In this document: positions 21,721 through 29,459 of the stretch, one piece after another
How positions within the stretch are numbered: the first letter of the stretch is position 1
How the letters are laid out: each line of letters begins with the position of its first letter
Source: Patescibacteria group bacterium
GTDB taxonomy: Bacteria; Patescibacteriota; Patescibacteriia; 2-12-FULL-60-25
Assembly (NCBI GenBank): GCA_022703155.1
Contig: JAKLEH010000010.1
Coordinates: 1-35,750 of the forward strand
Length of the DNA: 35,750 bases
Reading direction: 5' to 3'
Program-made: the position numbers and the translations under genes
Notes under the pieces: model-generated
The model's input: only the letters and a program-made list of their open reading frames with translations
Database searches by the model: none
What the model was told of the DNA's origin: nothing

Positions 21721-21862
21721 GGGGTCCGATGCAATTTTGGCATCGGTTTTTGTTTTGGTTGTTCCCGAACGCTGTCGGGATTTGGGTTTTGATTTCGCCG
21801 TTTTGTTTTTAGTGGGTGGTGGGATTGGAAGGTGCACCGGCGAAGATCGCTTTTGAAACCCG
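21686..21862 (-). ncRNA. candidate small RNA with three hairpins (about 175 nt)
   Basis: A -10 box TACAAT (minus, 21873-21868) begins this unit and a strong terminator ends it. In between on the minus strand are a long-range pairing TTCGCCG/CGGCGAA, then CCCGA-CAGCGT-TCGGG, then CCGATGC-CAAAATT-GCATCGG. These are joined by unpaired A/C-rich stretches (CAAAACAAAAACC). No start codon with a ribosome site leads a sensible protein. It does not resemble 6S, SRP, tmRNA or RNase P RNA as far as can be judged by eye. Confidence 0.45.
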
Positions 21863-21867
21863 TAATC

Positions 21868-21873
21868 ATTGTA
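21868..21873 (-). promoter_or_regulatory. -10 element of the candidate small RNA
   Basis: TACAAT on the minus strand. A mirror-image TACAAT on the plus strand (21885-21890) makes the interval a palindromic ATTGTA...TACAAT. No strong -35 is visible. Confidence 0.4.
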
Positions 21874-21892
21874 TCCAATAATTGTACAATCT

Positions 21893-21929
21893 AAAAATAA
21901 CCGCTAACGCCAGTGCAAATACGGTTATT
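21893..21929 (-). terminator. terminator of the YvcK-like gene
   Basis: AATAACCG/CGGTTATT (8 bp) is followed on the minus strand by TTTTAG. It lies about 200 bases beyond the stop codon; the interval (21930-22127) holds GC-rich GAGCGAG words and a GGGCGT/ACGCCC hairpin but no gene. Confidence 0.6.
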
Positions 21930-22127
21930 GGCGGCATGGGGATATATTTTTGATAACTGGAGATAACTTTGATTTTCGTCTTGTGCGGCATTTGGTCAGA
22001 AACCGCCGCGCTCGCTCGAACCGTCGCGCTCGGCAACGCCTCGCTCGACTGTCGGCAGATGAAAATCCATGACTCGAACGGGTTGGATTTGGGGCGTGCG
22101 GACGCCCGAAAAATCCAGCAAAAATTT

Positions 22128-23114
22128 TCACGTTTTTGGATGCAGAATTTTGATGATCGCGGCGGCCAATTTTTCCGGGTCGTGGCGGATCAAGCTGCGG
22201 GTCAAGGAATCGCCTTGAACCGGCTCCGGCGTCGCGGCCGCCAAACAGTCCACGCGGTGCACTTGGGGTTCCTGCCAACTCCCCAAATCGTCGGACACGA
22301 ACAGCTCCCCGACCGACCGGTAACGGTCCAAGACCGGCTCCTGCGGCACGCCTACATTGACCAGCACGTCGGTCAAAGAACCGGGCAAAAGATACTGGTT
22401 GATGACGGATACGAAAGCCGAGGCTTGGGGGGTTTGGATTTGGCCAGGCTTAGTCACCAAATTGACCACGTAGCAGGTTTTGCCCGTCCTGGCGGCCAAG
22501 GTTTCTTTGACGCCTCCGACCAACAAGACGGGTATGAGGCTGGTGTACAAATCCCCCGGACCTATGACCACCAAATCGGCTTGTCGGATGGCATCCAAGG
22601 CTTCGGGGTTGGCCTGGACCGTGGGCGACAGGAAACACCGCCGGATAGCCGGCTGGTCGGGCTGTTTGTCATCTACGGCCCGCTCCCCTTCCAAAACCGT
22701 CCCGTTAGAGAGTTCGGCGTACAGGTTGGCCGGAACGGCCGAAGCCGGAATGACCGTGCCTTTGACGTTCAGGATCCTTTGGGCGGCTTGGACGGCGGAG
22801 ATTGGGTCGCCCGTCACCTTCTCAAGAACAGACAAGAATAAGTTGCCGAAGTTATGCCCAGAGAGGCTTCCTTCGTGAAAACGGTATGTGAATAACTGAC
22901 GTAACAGCTTATCCCCAGTAGCTAACGCAACCAAACATTGCCGGATATCCCCAGGCGGTAAAACGCCTAATTCATCGCGTAAAATGCCTGTTGACCCACC
23001 GTTGTCCGCAATTGATACCACTGAGGATAACTCAACATCTTGGTTCTTCAAACCAGACAAAACCATGAACTGACCGGTCCCTCCACCCAGGCAAACAACG
23101 TGTGGTTTTTTCAT
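22128..23114 (-). CDS. yvcK: YvcK/CofD-like family protein (328 aa)
   Basis: The N-terminal glycine-rich motif VVCLGGGTGQFMVL is the family signature. Other conserved blocks are SIADNGGSTGILRDELGVLPPGDIRQCLVALA, HNFGNLFL, VVIGPGDLYTSLIPVLLVGGV and YVVNLVTKPGQ. YvcK proteins bind UDP-sugars and are needed for cell shape and growth on gluconeogenic carbon sources, linking central metabolism to peptidoglycan synthesis. The enzyme branch (CofD) makes coenzyme F420, but the sequence is closer to YvcK. The usual neighbours RapZ (nucleotide-binding) and WhiA are not in the window. A -10 box TATACT lies 18 bases before ATG. No Shine-Dalgarno. Confidence 0.93.
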   Translation of the reverse strand: MKKPHVVCLGGGTGQFMVLSGLKNQDVELSSVVSIADNGGSTGILRDELGVLPPGDIRQCLVALATGDKLLRQLFTYRFHEGSLSGHNFGNLFLSVLEKVTGDPISAVQAAQRILNVKGTVIPASAVPANLYAELSNGTVLEGERAVDDKQPDQPAIRRCFLSPTVQANPEALDAIRQADLVVIGPGDLYTSLIPVLLVGGVKETLAARTGKTCYVVNLVTKPGQIQTPQASAFVSVINQYLLPGSLTDVLVNVGVPQEPVLDRYRSVGELFVSDDLGSWQEPQVHRVDCLAAATPEPVQGDSLTRSLIRHDPEKLAAAIIKILHPKT

Positions 23115-23132
23115 ATGTCATTTAGCTGACAA

Positions 23133-23138
23133 AGTATA
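23133..23138 (-). promoter_or_regulatory. -10 element of the YvcK-like gene
   Basis: TATACT on the minus strand, followed by a TGTCA-GCTAAA-TGACA hairpin that ends two bases before the ATG. The hairpin could affect start-codon access. Confidence 0.5.
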
Positions 23139-23176
23139 ACACGATCGATTATTTGAAACACCAACTCCCCGGCTAT

Positions 23177-23296
23177 CGTCATTCTGAATCGCCTCAGAAG
23201 CGATGAAGAATCTCGTATACGGAAGGTTGATTGCCCATTATGATTCTGTCATTAAATTGACAACGATAGAGATTCTTCACTGCGTTCAGAATGACG
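23177..23296. repeat. REP-like inverted repeat (GTCATTCTGAA family)
   Basis: CGTCATTCTGAA at the left is the exact complement of TTCAGAATGACG at the right. GAAGAATCTC and GAGATTCTTC form an inner inverted pair. No gene is seen between the two neighbours here. Confidence 0.85.
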
Positions 23297-23310
23297 GTTT
23301 TGCGATCAAA

Positions 23311-23334
23311 ATAAAAACGACCCAACCGGTCGTT
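23311..23334 (-). terminator. terminator of the small membrane protein gene
   Basis: AACGACC/GGTCGTT (7 bp) is followed on the minus strand by TTTATTTT. Confidence 0.8.
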
Positions 23335-23354
23335 AATGAATTTTCCAAAAAATG

Positions 23355-23564
23355 TCAGTTTGGAAACACTATTTGCGCCAAAGCCACGGAGTTATGGTCG
23401 AACAACAGATAGGCGTAAGTTAAAACCACAACCAGGGTAAAGAAAAACAAATACCAATGCATGGCGTGCTCGACCCAAAACCAAACGCCGCGTTCCACCG
23501 GTCCATAATCCTTATCGATTTGCGCCAATCTGCGCTTGAATTCATTGTGTTTGGCTTTTGGCAT
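23355..23564 (-). CDS. small single-pass membrane protein (69 aa)
   Basis: The 69-residue protein has a charged N-terminus (MPKAKHNEFKRRLAQIDKDYG), an aromatic amphipathic stretch (GVWFWVEHAMHWY) and one membrane segment (LFFFTLVVVLTYAYLLF). No family is recognised. Its ATG lies 27 bases after the stop of the giant nucleotidyltransferase-fusion gene on the same strand, and a perfect TATAAT sits in the gap six bases before ATG. It can thus be made from its own leaderless message or by readthrough. The upstream in-frame ATG lies at or before the -10 box and is rejected. Confidence 0.7.
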   Translation of the reverse strand: MPKAKHNEFKRRLAQIDKDYGPVERGVWFWVEHAMHWYLFFFTLVVVLTYAYLLFDHNSVALAQIVFPN

Positions 23565-23570
23565 ATCCGT

Positions 23571-23576
23571 ATTATA
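23571..23576 (-). promoter_or_regulatory. -10 element of the small membrane protein gene
   Basis: Perfect TATAAT on the minus strand, six bases before the ATG at 23564. No good -35 is visible. Confidence 0.6.
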
Positions 23577-23590
23577 ACACATTCTTTTCC

Positions 23591-26500
23591 TCAAGCCGTT
23601 TCTTTTAACGCAGCCGGACTGGTCTTCTTCAGATAATCGTCTATGGTTTGCGCAATTTTGGCATAACCCGACTCATCCACGTTCTGTTCGATGAAGTTGT
23701 CATGATTTTTGAATTTGGCGTTCAATCCTGGATCGATGATTTTGAAATTTTGCTTAAATTCGCCAAAAGGCATCAATGCGCCGCCCTTAAAAGCGGAGTC
23801 ATGGAAATTCTTGAACGCGACCAACACATTGCCGCCGTTTTGCAGGATGAAGTTCTCCACGCCCAAACCGCCCAAACCCTTTTCGAGCTTTTTATAGGCT
23901 CCGGCCTCTTTGAAGATCTTCTTGGCCAAGACTATATTGGCCTGAACTTCTGACCTGGTGGCTTCATCCATACCGTCCAAACGTTCTTTGACCGCGTCGT
24001 GCGATTCATAAACCGCCAAATCGGATTTGGACACGAATGCCACGTCGATCTCTAAATTTTGTTGACCATTTGGCAATTTCCCATCCTTAAGCCTCAATTG
24101 TCCTTCATGGCTGCCGTTATCCGTGCCGTCAAAAGACTTCATGATGGCGTTTTGGATATTCACGGCCTTGGACATGTCCTTAGGATTGAGTTTGAGCACC
24201 AAATCAAAATCATAAGCGCCCGGCACGTTGGTCCCGCGTCCCGTGGAACCCGTATCCACCAACTCCGGACGCACCACGATGTCCTGGTCGCCTCCGTAAG
24301 TTTCTATGCCCGCTTCGGCCAAGGCTTGGAATATCCGGCGGTTGATATCACGGCTGATTTCGGCGATGGATTCCCTTTCCGCCACTTGCCCCTGCTTAAT
24401 TTTATCCAATTCCTTGACATGACCTGGCGACACTTCAAAATTCGGCTGTTGGAGTTCAAAGGCCTTGCCGCCCAAGCGTTCCAATCCCGCATTATACTTT
24501 TCCAAATAGCGCTGGTAATCCTCTGGAGTGAACAGGATTTTGCCGCTGCGGTCCGCGACCGGAATGTAAAATCCGTTCTGCACCACGTCCATGCACATGC
24601 TATCAAACGCCCTTGTGTCGGCGGTTATCTTATCGCCGACGATCAAGGCATCCACTTCGGTCATGGGAAAGCCGGTCCGGATGCCGTAATGCCGCGCCTG
24701 GTCCACGGTTCCGGAATGGAAAATCTCCAAAACCGGTTTGCGGTCGCGGGCTTTTTTGCGCAACTCTTCGAGATCGCTGGACGACGACGTTTCTTGGAAC
24801 TGCCCCCTGTTCCTGACCAAGAGAGCGACCTCGCCGTACTCTTTTGCCGGCATCAATTGGAAAGCTTGCGCAAAGCCCAAAGCTCCGTCTTCCGCGGTCA
24901 CGCGGCCCATGTCCGTATCCAGCGGCGTGGCGTCAGAATCCGAGCTGGCGCCTAAAAACTCCTTGGCCACCGAACCGTTTTGCATGATGTGTCTCAAATA
25001 TCTGTCATTCACGCCCTTGAACAAATCTCCTTCGTGCAGTTCCAATTGTCCGGAAGCGGCCAATTGAGCGTTGCGCGTGCCGGCTTCGGCTTTGGCCTCG
25101 TCCATGCGGTCCAAAACCTGCTGCATATTCTCGTATCCTAACGGCCGCAAAAACATTTCGGCCAAACGCTGATTGACGGATTGGTCTGGCGTTACGCCCA
25201 AATTCTCGCGCCACGCTTCATATTCCTGTTTCAAATCCTCGCTCGATGCCGTTTCGCCGCCTTGGGCGCGCCCCAATAATGAGTTTTCGTACAGCAATTT
25301 AACTTTGTTCAAAAACGACCTTAGGGTTTTCTTTTGGCCTTCGTCCAAATGTTCCACGCCCTTTTCGTCGGCTTGGGCCATGATGCCTTCGCCTTGCTGT
25401 AAAATCTCGATGTATTGCTTCAAGGACGGATTGCCCGAATCGATGTGCGCATGCAACAAATCCTTGTAGATGGTCAGCATGCGCCCGCGGTGCCGCTCGG
25501 CGCGCAAAGTCGGGCTCAAGTTTGTTTGCGACAGCTTGGCGTCCAGGGTTTTTTGCGGATGCAACAATTCGAAAACCTTGAAAACCTTGCCCACGGACGG
25601 CAGATTGTTGCGTAAAAATATCGCCTCGACCTTGGCATATGTGCCTTCCGGGTCTTCGCTGGCGGAAACCTGGTCGGCCAGCTGTTCGGACATCTTTTGG
25701 ATCTCTTGGGACGGCGAATTTACGATTTTTTTGAAGACCGACAAAAAAGCCAAGGCACGCTTCTCGTCGTAACCAAAAATCTTTTCGAACGAAGTGGACG
25801 CCAATTTTTGGAACAGGTATCCGGCGAATTCGCGGGCCTGCTTATACCTTTGCATGAAATTTTGCCGTTCTTCGGAAGTACCCTCGAGCAATTTTTTGGC
25901 CATGGCCGGAGCCTTGTCGTTCACCATGGTGAACGCAAACGGTTCGCGGTCCGTTATCTCCCGCACCCGCGAAGCGAAGTTTTTGGCCGTAGCCACCGGG
26001 TCCTCACTGGCGAACGCTTGGCCAATCCAATCTGCGGCCATGGATTCGGAAATCGGCACTTCGCGGATCGCGGCGTACGCTTGGCGGAAAGCGTCGATTT
26101 TTTCTGGTCCGCCATCCATCACCATACCCATCAAATCGTGTTTATTGGTCCATATCCGACTAAGCGCGAGCACCAAATCCACATTGCTCCGCATCCGCGA
26201 CAAAACCTCGGGCGCCTTGAGCTTATGCGCACCAAAAAGTTTTTCAATTTGGTCGCGTCCGCGATTCAAGCGGTCGGCAAACGTATCAAGAAGTTTGTCT
26301 TTAAGACGTAACGCCTGGTCTTCCGTTAACATCAAGCTGTCCAAATTTTCCAAAAGCGTAAACGGCCGCTCTTGGAGCGCCTGATTGAAAATTTCGGCCT
26401 GCTGTTCAGCGTCCAACGGAAAATGTTCAGCGTTGTTGCCCGCCAACAAAGCCACGGGGTTGTCTTTCATCAGCGTGGCGATCAAAGCGTCGCCCGAACG

Positions 26501-28207
26501 CCCCATGCCTTGTTCGAATTTTGCGAATTCCTCCGCGTTCAAAGGCACGTATTGGAGGCGGTGGTACAGGTACCCCAAATGCCTATGCGAATCGTCCAAA
26601 AACGCGGCCTTTATCCTGGCTTGTTCCCGCTGCGGCAGGGCGGCATAATCATCTTTAAAAAACCCTGCGTTCTGGATGATTTTTTGCGGCTCTTGTTGCT
26701 TGTAGGCGCCGAACAACATTTTCCTGACGCCTTCATGCATGGATTCGGGAAAGTCATTTACGTCAAAACGCGCGGCCGCGGACAAGTGTCCGTTTCGTTC
26801 GACGATGGAGCTAAGCAGCTCAAAACGCTCCTCCGCGTTCCAAGCGTGGCGCGTGTAAATGCCGCTCGCCTGGTCCACCAAAGCCTCCGGGGCATGGGCC
26901 AGCGCCAACTTGATGCGGTGCCGCCTTTCCTCAAAATCGACCGTGTCGGATGCGTCCTTTTCCGCCTTTTGATAAAGCAGGTTTTGCAGTTGGCGCAAAT
27001 TCGGGGCGCCTTCAGGCAATTGGCGGTAGAGTGCGATCCCAGACTCCAAACTGACGTCCAACAACTCCTTGGTTTTCGCGACCAACAATTCGCCGAAATA
27101 TTTTCCTCCGGGATAAAAGAAAGTTTTTTCCAAAGCCGGGTTACTGACGCATAAGCGAGCGGCTTCGGCATAATCGTCTTTGGCCATGGATTCGGCCATC
27201 CGCCGTTCTCCGCGGCGATTGCGCGCGTATTCCAACCCGTTATCGAACCACGTCAGCCTTTCGGCCATGGCTTGTGGCGAAAAACTGCGCGTTTTCAAAA
27301 ACTCCTCAAACCGTTTGCGCCCCTGCCCCGGCATGTCGAGTTCGAGTTCGGTCGTTGCTTCCGCTGCCATATCCGCGGCCATCTCGTCCAACTTCACTTT
27401 TCCGGCCACTTCCAAAGACAAAGCCGGGTCGGACTTCAGAGAGTCGAGCGTTTCCCGTTGTTGTCGAAATCTCAACCATTCGCTTTCCGAAACCACATCA
27501 CGCAAATCCTTGCCCGACCGAAATTCTTCAGCGTGCCTCTCGAAAGCGTCATTCAATTCGTATACGCACTGTTCCGCGGCGTCGGCCAAATCCTCTTGGT
27601 TGGGGGCTTTGGGCGCGTATTCTTCCTTGCTGTGATCCCATTCTAATTTGTGAGCCACGTAAGCCAACCTCATGCCGATGCGTTTGGCTTTAGCCCGCAG
27701 CCAATTGGCCTTGGCCCGCGTGGCGCCGGCCGCAACCGCCTCTTTGACTTCGGCCATGGCTTGGTTGTATTCGGCTTCGATGTTTTTATGTTCGCTTTCC
27801 AAAGCGCCAACTTCCATGGAATCGTAACGAGAAAAATCCTCGCCCTCGTCAACGGCTTTCCGTTGGTCATGCCCCTGTCCCTGGAGCTCCGCTTGGGCGT
27901 GACGGATTTCGGCCGCGGCTTGTTTGGCCTGATTTTCCAAGGCCGCGACCTCCTCCGGCGCGGCGCCGGCTTGTGCCGCCTGCCCGATGGCCGCTTCGGT
28001 TTCGTTCAATTCGGCCTTGGCCTGTTCCAAATCCCGTTCGACCATAACCTCGGCCGCGGTTTCCGCGTTCTCGGCCGCGCCGCTTTCGGGCTTGATTTTG
28101 AGCGTGCCGCGGGCCGTGTATTCCGGGCCTTCAGACACGATCTTCAAGGACCCGCGCGTTCCATACGGAGGCGTAGGAGGCGGGCCAACGAATCTATTTT
28201 CGTCCAT
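23591..28207 (-). CDS. giant helical protein with C-terminal nucleotidyltransferase domain (1538 aa)
   Basis: Residues 1-200 are Ala/Glu-rich coiled coil; about 200-1080 are helical and unrecognised. About 1160-1240 is a distinct block (HYGIRTGFPMTEVDALIVGD, NGFYIPVADRSGKILFTPED) whose family I do not know. About 1290-1480 is a Pol-beta-type nucleotidyltransferase: GSTGRGT (1320 on), metal Asp pair in YDFDLVL (about 1333/1335), third Asp in LEIDVAFV (about 1388), and a helical partner with KIFKEAGAYKKLEKGLGGLG. This arrangement is nearest to archaeal CCA-adding/OAS-type enzymes. Nucleotide transfer is probable; the acceptor is unknown. No signal peptide or membrane segment is seen. ATG 28207 is chosen because the earlier ATG (28231) abuts the -10 box and would precede transcription start. 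Confidence 0.85.
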   Translation of the reverse strand: MDENRFVGPPPTPPYGTRGSLKIVSEGPEYTARGTLKIKPESGAAENAETAAEVMVERDLEQAKAELNETEAAIGQAAQAGAAPEEVAALENQAKQAAAEIRHAQAELQGQGHDQRKAVDEGEDFSRYDSMEVGALESEHKNIEAEYNQAMAEVKEAVAAGATRAKANWLRAKAKRIGMRLAYVAHKLEWDHSKEEYAPKAPNQEDLADAAEQCVYELNDAFERHAEEFRSGKDLRDVVSESEWLRFRQQRETLDSLKSDPALSLEVAGKVKLDEMAADMAAEATTELELDMPGQGRKRFEEFLKTRSFSPQAMAERLTWFDNGLEYARNRRGERRMAESMAKDDYAEAARLCVSNPALEKTFFYPGGKYFGELLVAKTKELLDVSLESGIALYRQLPEGAPNLRQLQNLLYQKAEKDASDTVDFEERRHRIKLALAHAPEALVDQASGIYTRHAWNAEERFELLSSIVERNGHLSAAARFDVNDFPESMHEGVRKMLFGAYKQQEPQKIIQNAGFFKDDYAALPQREQARIKAAFLDDSHRHLGYLYHRLQYVPLNAEEFAKFEQGMGRSGDALIATLMKDNPVALLAGNNAEHFPLDAEQQAEIFNQALQERPFTLLENLDSLMLTEDQALRLKDKLLDTFADRLNRGRDQIEKLFGAHKLKAPEVLSRMRSNVDLVLALSRIWTNKHDLMGMVMDGGPEKIDAFRQAYAAIREVPISESMAADWIGQAFASEDPVATAKNFASRVREITDREPFAFTMVNDKAPAMAKKLLEGTSEERQNFMQRYKQAREFAGYLFQKLASTSFEKIFGYDEKRALAFLSVFKKIVNSPSQEIQKMSEQLADQVSASEDPEGTYAKVEAIFLRNNLPSVGKVFKVFELLHPQKTLDAKLSQTNLSPTLRAERHRGRMLTIYKDLLHAHIDSGNPSLKQYIEILQQGEGIMAQADEKGVEHLDEGQKKTLRSFLNKVKLLYENSLLGRAQGGETASSEDLKQEYEAWRENLGVTPDQSVNQRLAEMFLRPLGYENMQQVLDRMDEAKAEAGTRNAQLAASGQLELHEGDLFKGVNDRYLRHIMQNGSVAKEFLGASSDSDATPLDTDMGRVTAEDGALGFAQAFQLMPAKEYGEVALLVRNRGQFQETSSSSDLEELRKKARDRKPVLEIFHSGTVDQARHYGIRTGFPMTEVDALIVGDKITADTRAFDSMCMDVVQNGFYIPVADRSGKILFTPEDYQRYLEKYNAGLERLGGKAFELQQPNFEVSPGHVKELDKIKQGQVAERESIAEISRDINRRIFQALAEAGIETYGGDQDIVVRPELVDTGSTGRGTNVPGAYDFDLVLKLNPKDMSKAVNIQNAIMKSFDGTDNGSHEGQLRLKDGKLPNGQQNLEIDVAFVSKSDLAVYESHDAVKERLDGMDEATRSEVQANIVLAKKIFKEAGAYKKLEKGLGGLGVENFILQNGGNVLVAFKNFHDSAFKGGALMPFGEFKQNFKIIDPGLNAKFKNHDNFIEQNVDESGYAKIAQTIDDYLKKTSPAALKETA

Positions 28208-28231
28208 AAGTTTGTCGAGGTTATGGCACAT

Positions 28232-28239
28232 AGTATAAG
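28232..28239. promoter_or_regulatory. overlapping divergent -10 elements
   Basis: The minus strand reads TATACT (28237-28232) for the giant gene and the plus strand reads TATAAG (28234-28239) for the 71-aa gene. The two -10 boxes share four base pairs. A TCGTCA at 18-base spacing could be the minus-strand -35. Confidence 0.5.
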
Positions 28240-28260
28240 CTATGCGGCAAAGGATGACGA

Positions 28261-28476
28261 ATGGTCCATCCTATGCGATTTATGCCCAAAGCCGCATCCA
28301 AAAACAACCCTAAACGCACCGGACTTAAAGAAATCCGAACGGAAATCCAAGACGCGCGCGCCAAACTCAAAGATGTCAAAAAACGCGCCCAAATTTTGTG
28401 GCGTAAATCCTTGAAATCCCAAGATGACCAACGCCAATCTGAAATTTTGTCGAAAATAAAAAAATCGGGCTCCTGA
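28261..28476 (+). CDS. small basic helical protein (71 aa)
   Basis: AAAGGA six bases before ATG 28261 supports the start. The product is Lys/Arg-rich with one long predicted helix (LKEIRTEIQDARAKLKDVKKRAQ, continuing to KIKKSGS). No family is recognised; nucleic-acid binding is only a guess from charge. It is divergent from the giant nucleotidyltransferase-fusion gene with an overlapping promoter, which suggests joint control. An ATG 18 bases downstream is an alternative start. Confidence 0.6.
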   Translation: MVHPMRFMPKAASKNNPKRTGLKEIRTEIQDARAKLKDVKKRAQILWRKSLKSQDDQRQSEILSKIKKSGS

Positions 28477-28481
28477 TCCCG
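28457..28481 (-). terminator. probable terminator of the 175-aa gene
   Basis: Minus-strand CGGG/CCCG (4 bp, 8-base loop) is followed by ATTTTTTTATTTTC. The stem is short but the T run is long. It overlaps the 3' end of the plus-strand 71-aa gene. Confidence 0.45.
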
Positions 28482-28484
28482 CGT

Positions 28485-28516
28485 GCTTCCGACATCCGAC
28501 CGTCCGACTTCCGACT
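28485..28516. repeat. TTCCGAC/TCCGAC microrepeat
   Basis: CTTCCGACATCCGACCGTCCGACTTCC-type words fill the gap between convergent genes; the same word family as at 245-268 and 3906-4002. Confidence 0.8.
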
Positions 28517-29044
28517 TTATTCCCCCAAAAATATTTTCCACGACCGGAGGTAAATCACGAACTGCGCTTGTTCGTCCTGCGAGAGCAAATTGCCGCTCTC
28601 GATTTTTTTTAACAAACCGGCAGCTCCCGGCAAGCGGTACTGCTCCATTTTAGCCAGCTCGTCCAAATACACTAAGACCGCAGTCCGCTGTTCCTTGGCC
28701 AAATAATCCAAAGGATTCAAGAACGCGTCTTCATGTCCGACCGGACTGGCTTCGATGGCCTCCGCGGCCGAGGCCAAATCCGCCTTGTTCAAACCGTCTT
28801 CCGGACGCTCCTTGGGTTTATGGTTGTCGGGTGCCGTTGCCCGCAGTTGTTCGGGCGTAGGTACGGCGTCCGGATCGCGCAAAGCATCCGGATTGAAAGT
28901 CAAAAGGTCCTTAAAATCCTCGTCCTCGTTGGACGCGAATTCGCGGATGCCTTCGAAACCCGGATAGTTGGGTTCGCGTTTCGCGTAAGGCAACGTGCGC
29001 TTAAGCTGGTCCTGGGCCAGAGGGCGGAAAGGATTGAAAGCCAT
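28517..29044 (-). CDS. unrecognised cytoplasmic protein (175 aa)
   Basis: The product begins MAFNPFRPLAQDQLKRTLPY and has a disordered, Pro/Asp-rich middle. Its helical C-terminal domain (NPLDYLAKEQRTAVLVYLDE ... QAQFVIYLRSWKIFLGE) looks folded. No signal peptide, membrane segment or known family is seen. TATTCT lies seven bases before the chosen ATG, another candidate leaderless start. The upstream in-frame extension (MRQIERFLTRF...) overlaps this -10 and is rejected. Confidence 0.7.
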   Translation of the reverse strand: MAFNPFRPLAQDQLKRTLPYAKREPNYPGFEGIREFASNEDEDFKDLLTFNPDALRDPDAVPTPEQLRATAPDNHKPKERPEDGLNKADLASAAEAIEASPVGHEDAFLNPLDYLAKEQRTAVLVYLDELAKMEQYRLPGAAGLLKKIESGNLLSQDEQAQFVIYLRSWKIFLGE

Positions 29045-29154
29045 CGCGCATAGAATACCACGCCAAGCCCAAACAAAAAAACCCGACGCGAATCGAGTGA
29101 GAAAACGTTCAATTTGCCGCATGTGACGTGGGCGCCGTCCCTACATACGCGCCA

Positions 29155-29307
29155 ATGAAGATGATGAGGAGGAAATTAAACGGCGAACGCGCGAGAAAAA
29201 TCGAATGGGAGCGTTCTCTCATCTCGCACACGCTCGGCGTACCCGTGGCCCCGCACAACACGTTCGTAGCCGTAGCCGAGAGGCTGCGCCAGCGCGAAAG
29301 CCACTGA
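29155..29307 (+). CDS. small basic protein (50 aa)
   Basis: ATG 29155 opens a 50-residue frame (MKMMRRKLNGERARKIEWER, then SLISHTLGVPVAPHNTFVAV, ending RLRQRESH) with an amphipathic, Arg-rich pattern. A strong terminator starts 16 bases after its TGA, which is the best evidence that it is a gene. There is no clear Shine-Dalgarno before the ATG, and GAGGAGG occurs just inside the frame. No family is recognised. Confidence 0.5.
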   Translation: MKMMRRKLNGERARKIEWERSLISHTLGVPVAPHNTFVAVAERLRQRESH

Positions 29308-29322
29308 GTCCCCCACCTTTCC

Positions 29323-29347
29323 AAGTGACCGTTCTGGTCGCTTTTTT
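29323..29347 (+). terminator. intrinsic terminator
   Basis: AAGTGACC/GGTCGCTT (8 bp with one T-G pair) with loop GTTCT is followed by a T run. Confidence 0.85.
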
Positions 29348-29372
29348 CATTTTTCAAAAACGCATCCTACCA

Positions 29373-29401
29373 TTGACTTTTCTTAAAAAAAAAGGTATTT
29401 T
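29373..29401 (+). promoter_or_regulatory. promoter of the 192-aa membrane protein gene
   Basis: TTGACT (29373-29378) and TATTTT (29396-29401) are exactly 17 bases apart. A GGTATTT-TGCATC-AAATACC hairpin overlaps the -10 and predicted start (29394-29413) and could act as an operator or leader structure. Confidence 0.65.
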
Positions 29402-29459
29402 GCATCAAATACCTGATCCTTGAAAGACTTAAGGAACGAAAATCGAAAGGCGGCATACC

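Noticed and set aside
21405-21812. 135-residue open frame on the plus strand in the non-coding region
   Set aside because: Low-complexity, Pro/Arg/Ser-rich translation with no ribosome site; it runs through a terminator and a 10-bp GC hairpin. More likely chance in GC-rich DNA.
21969-22841. 290-residue open frame antisense to the YvcK-like gene
   Set aside because: Antisense shadow; the minus-strand gene has the YvcK motifs.
28208-28231. ATG 28231 as start of the giant nucleotidyltransferase-fusion gene
   Set aside because: It directly abuts the TATACT box and would lie before the predicted transcription start.
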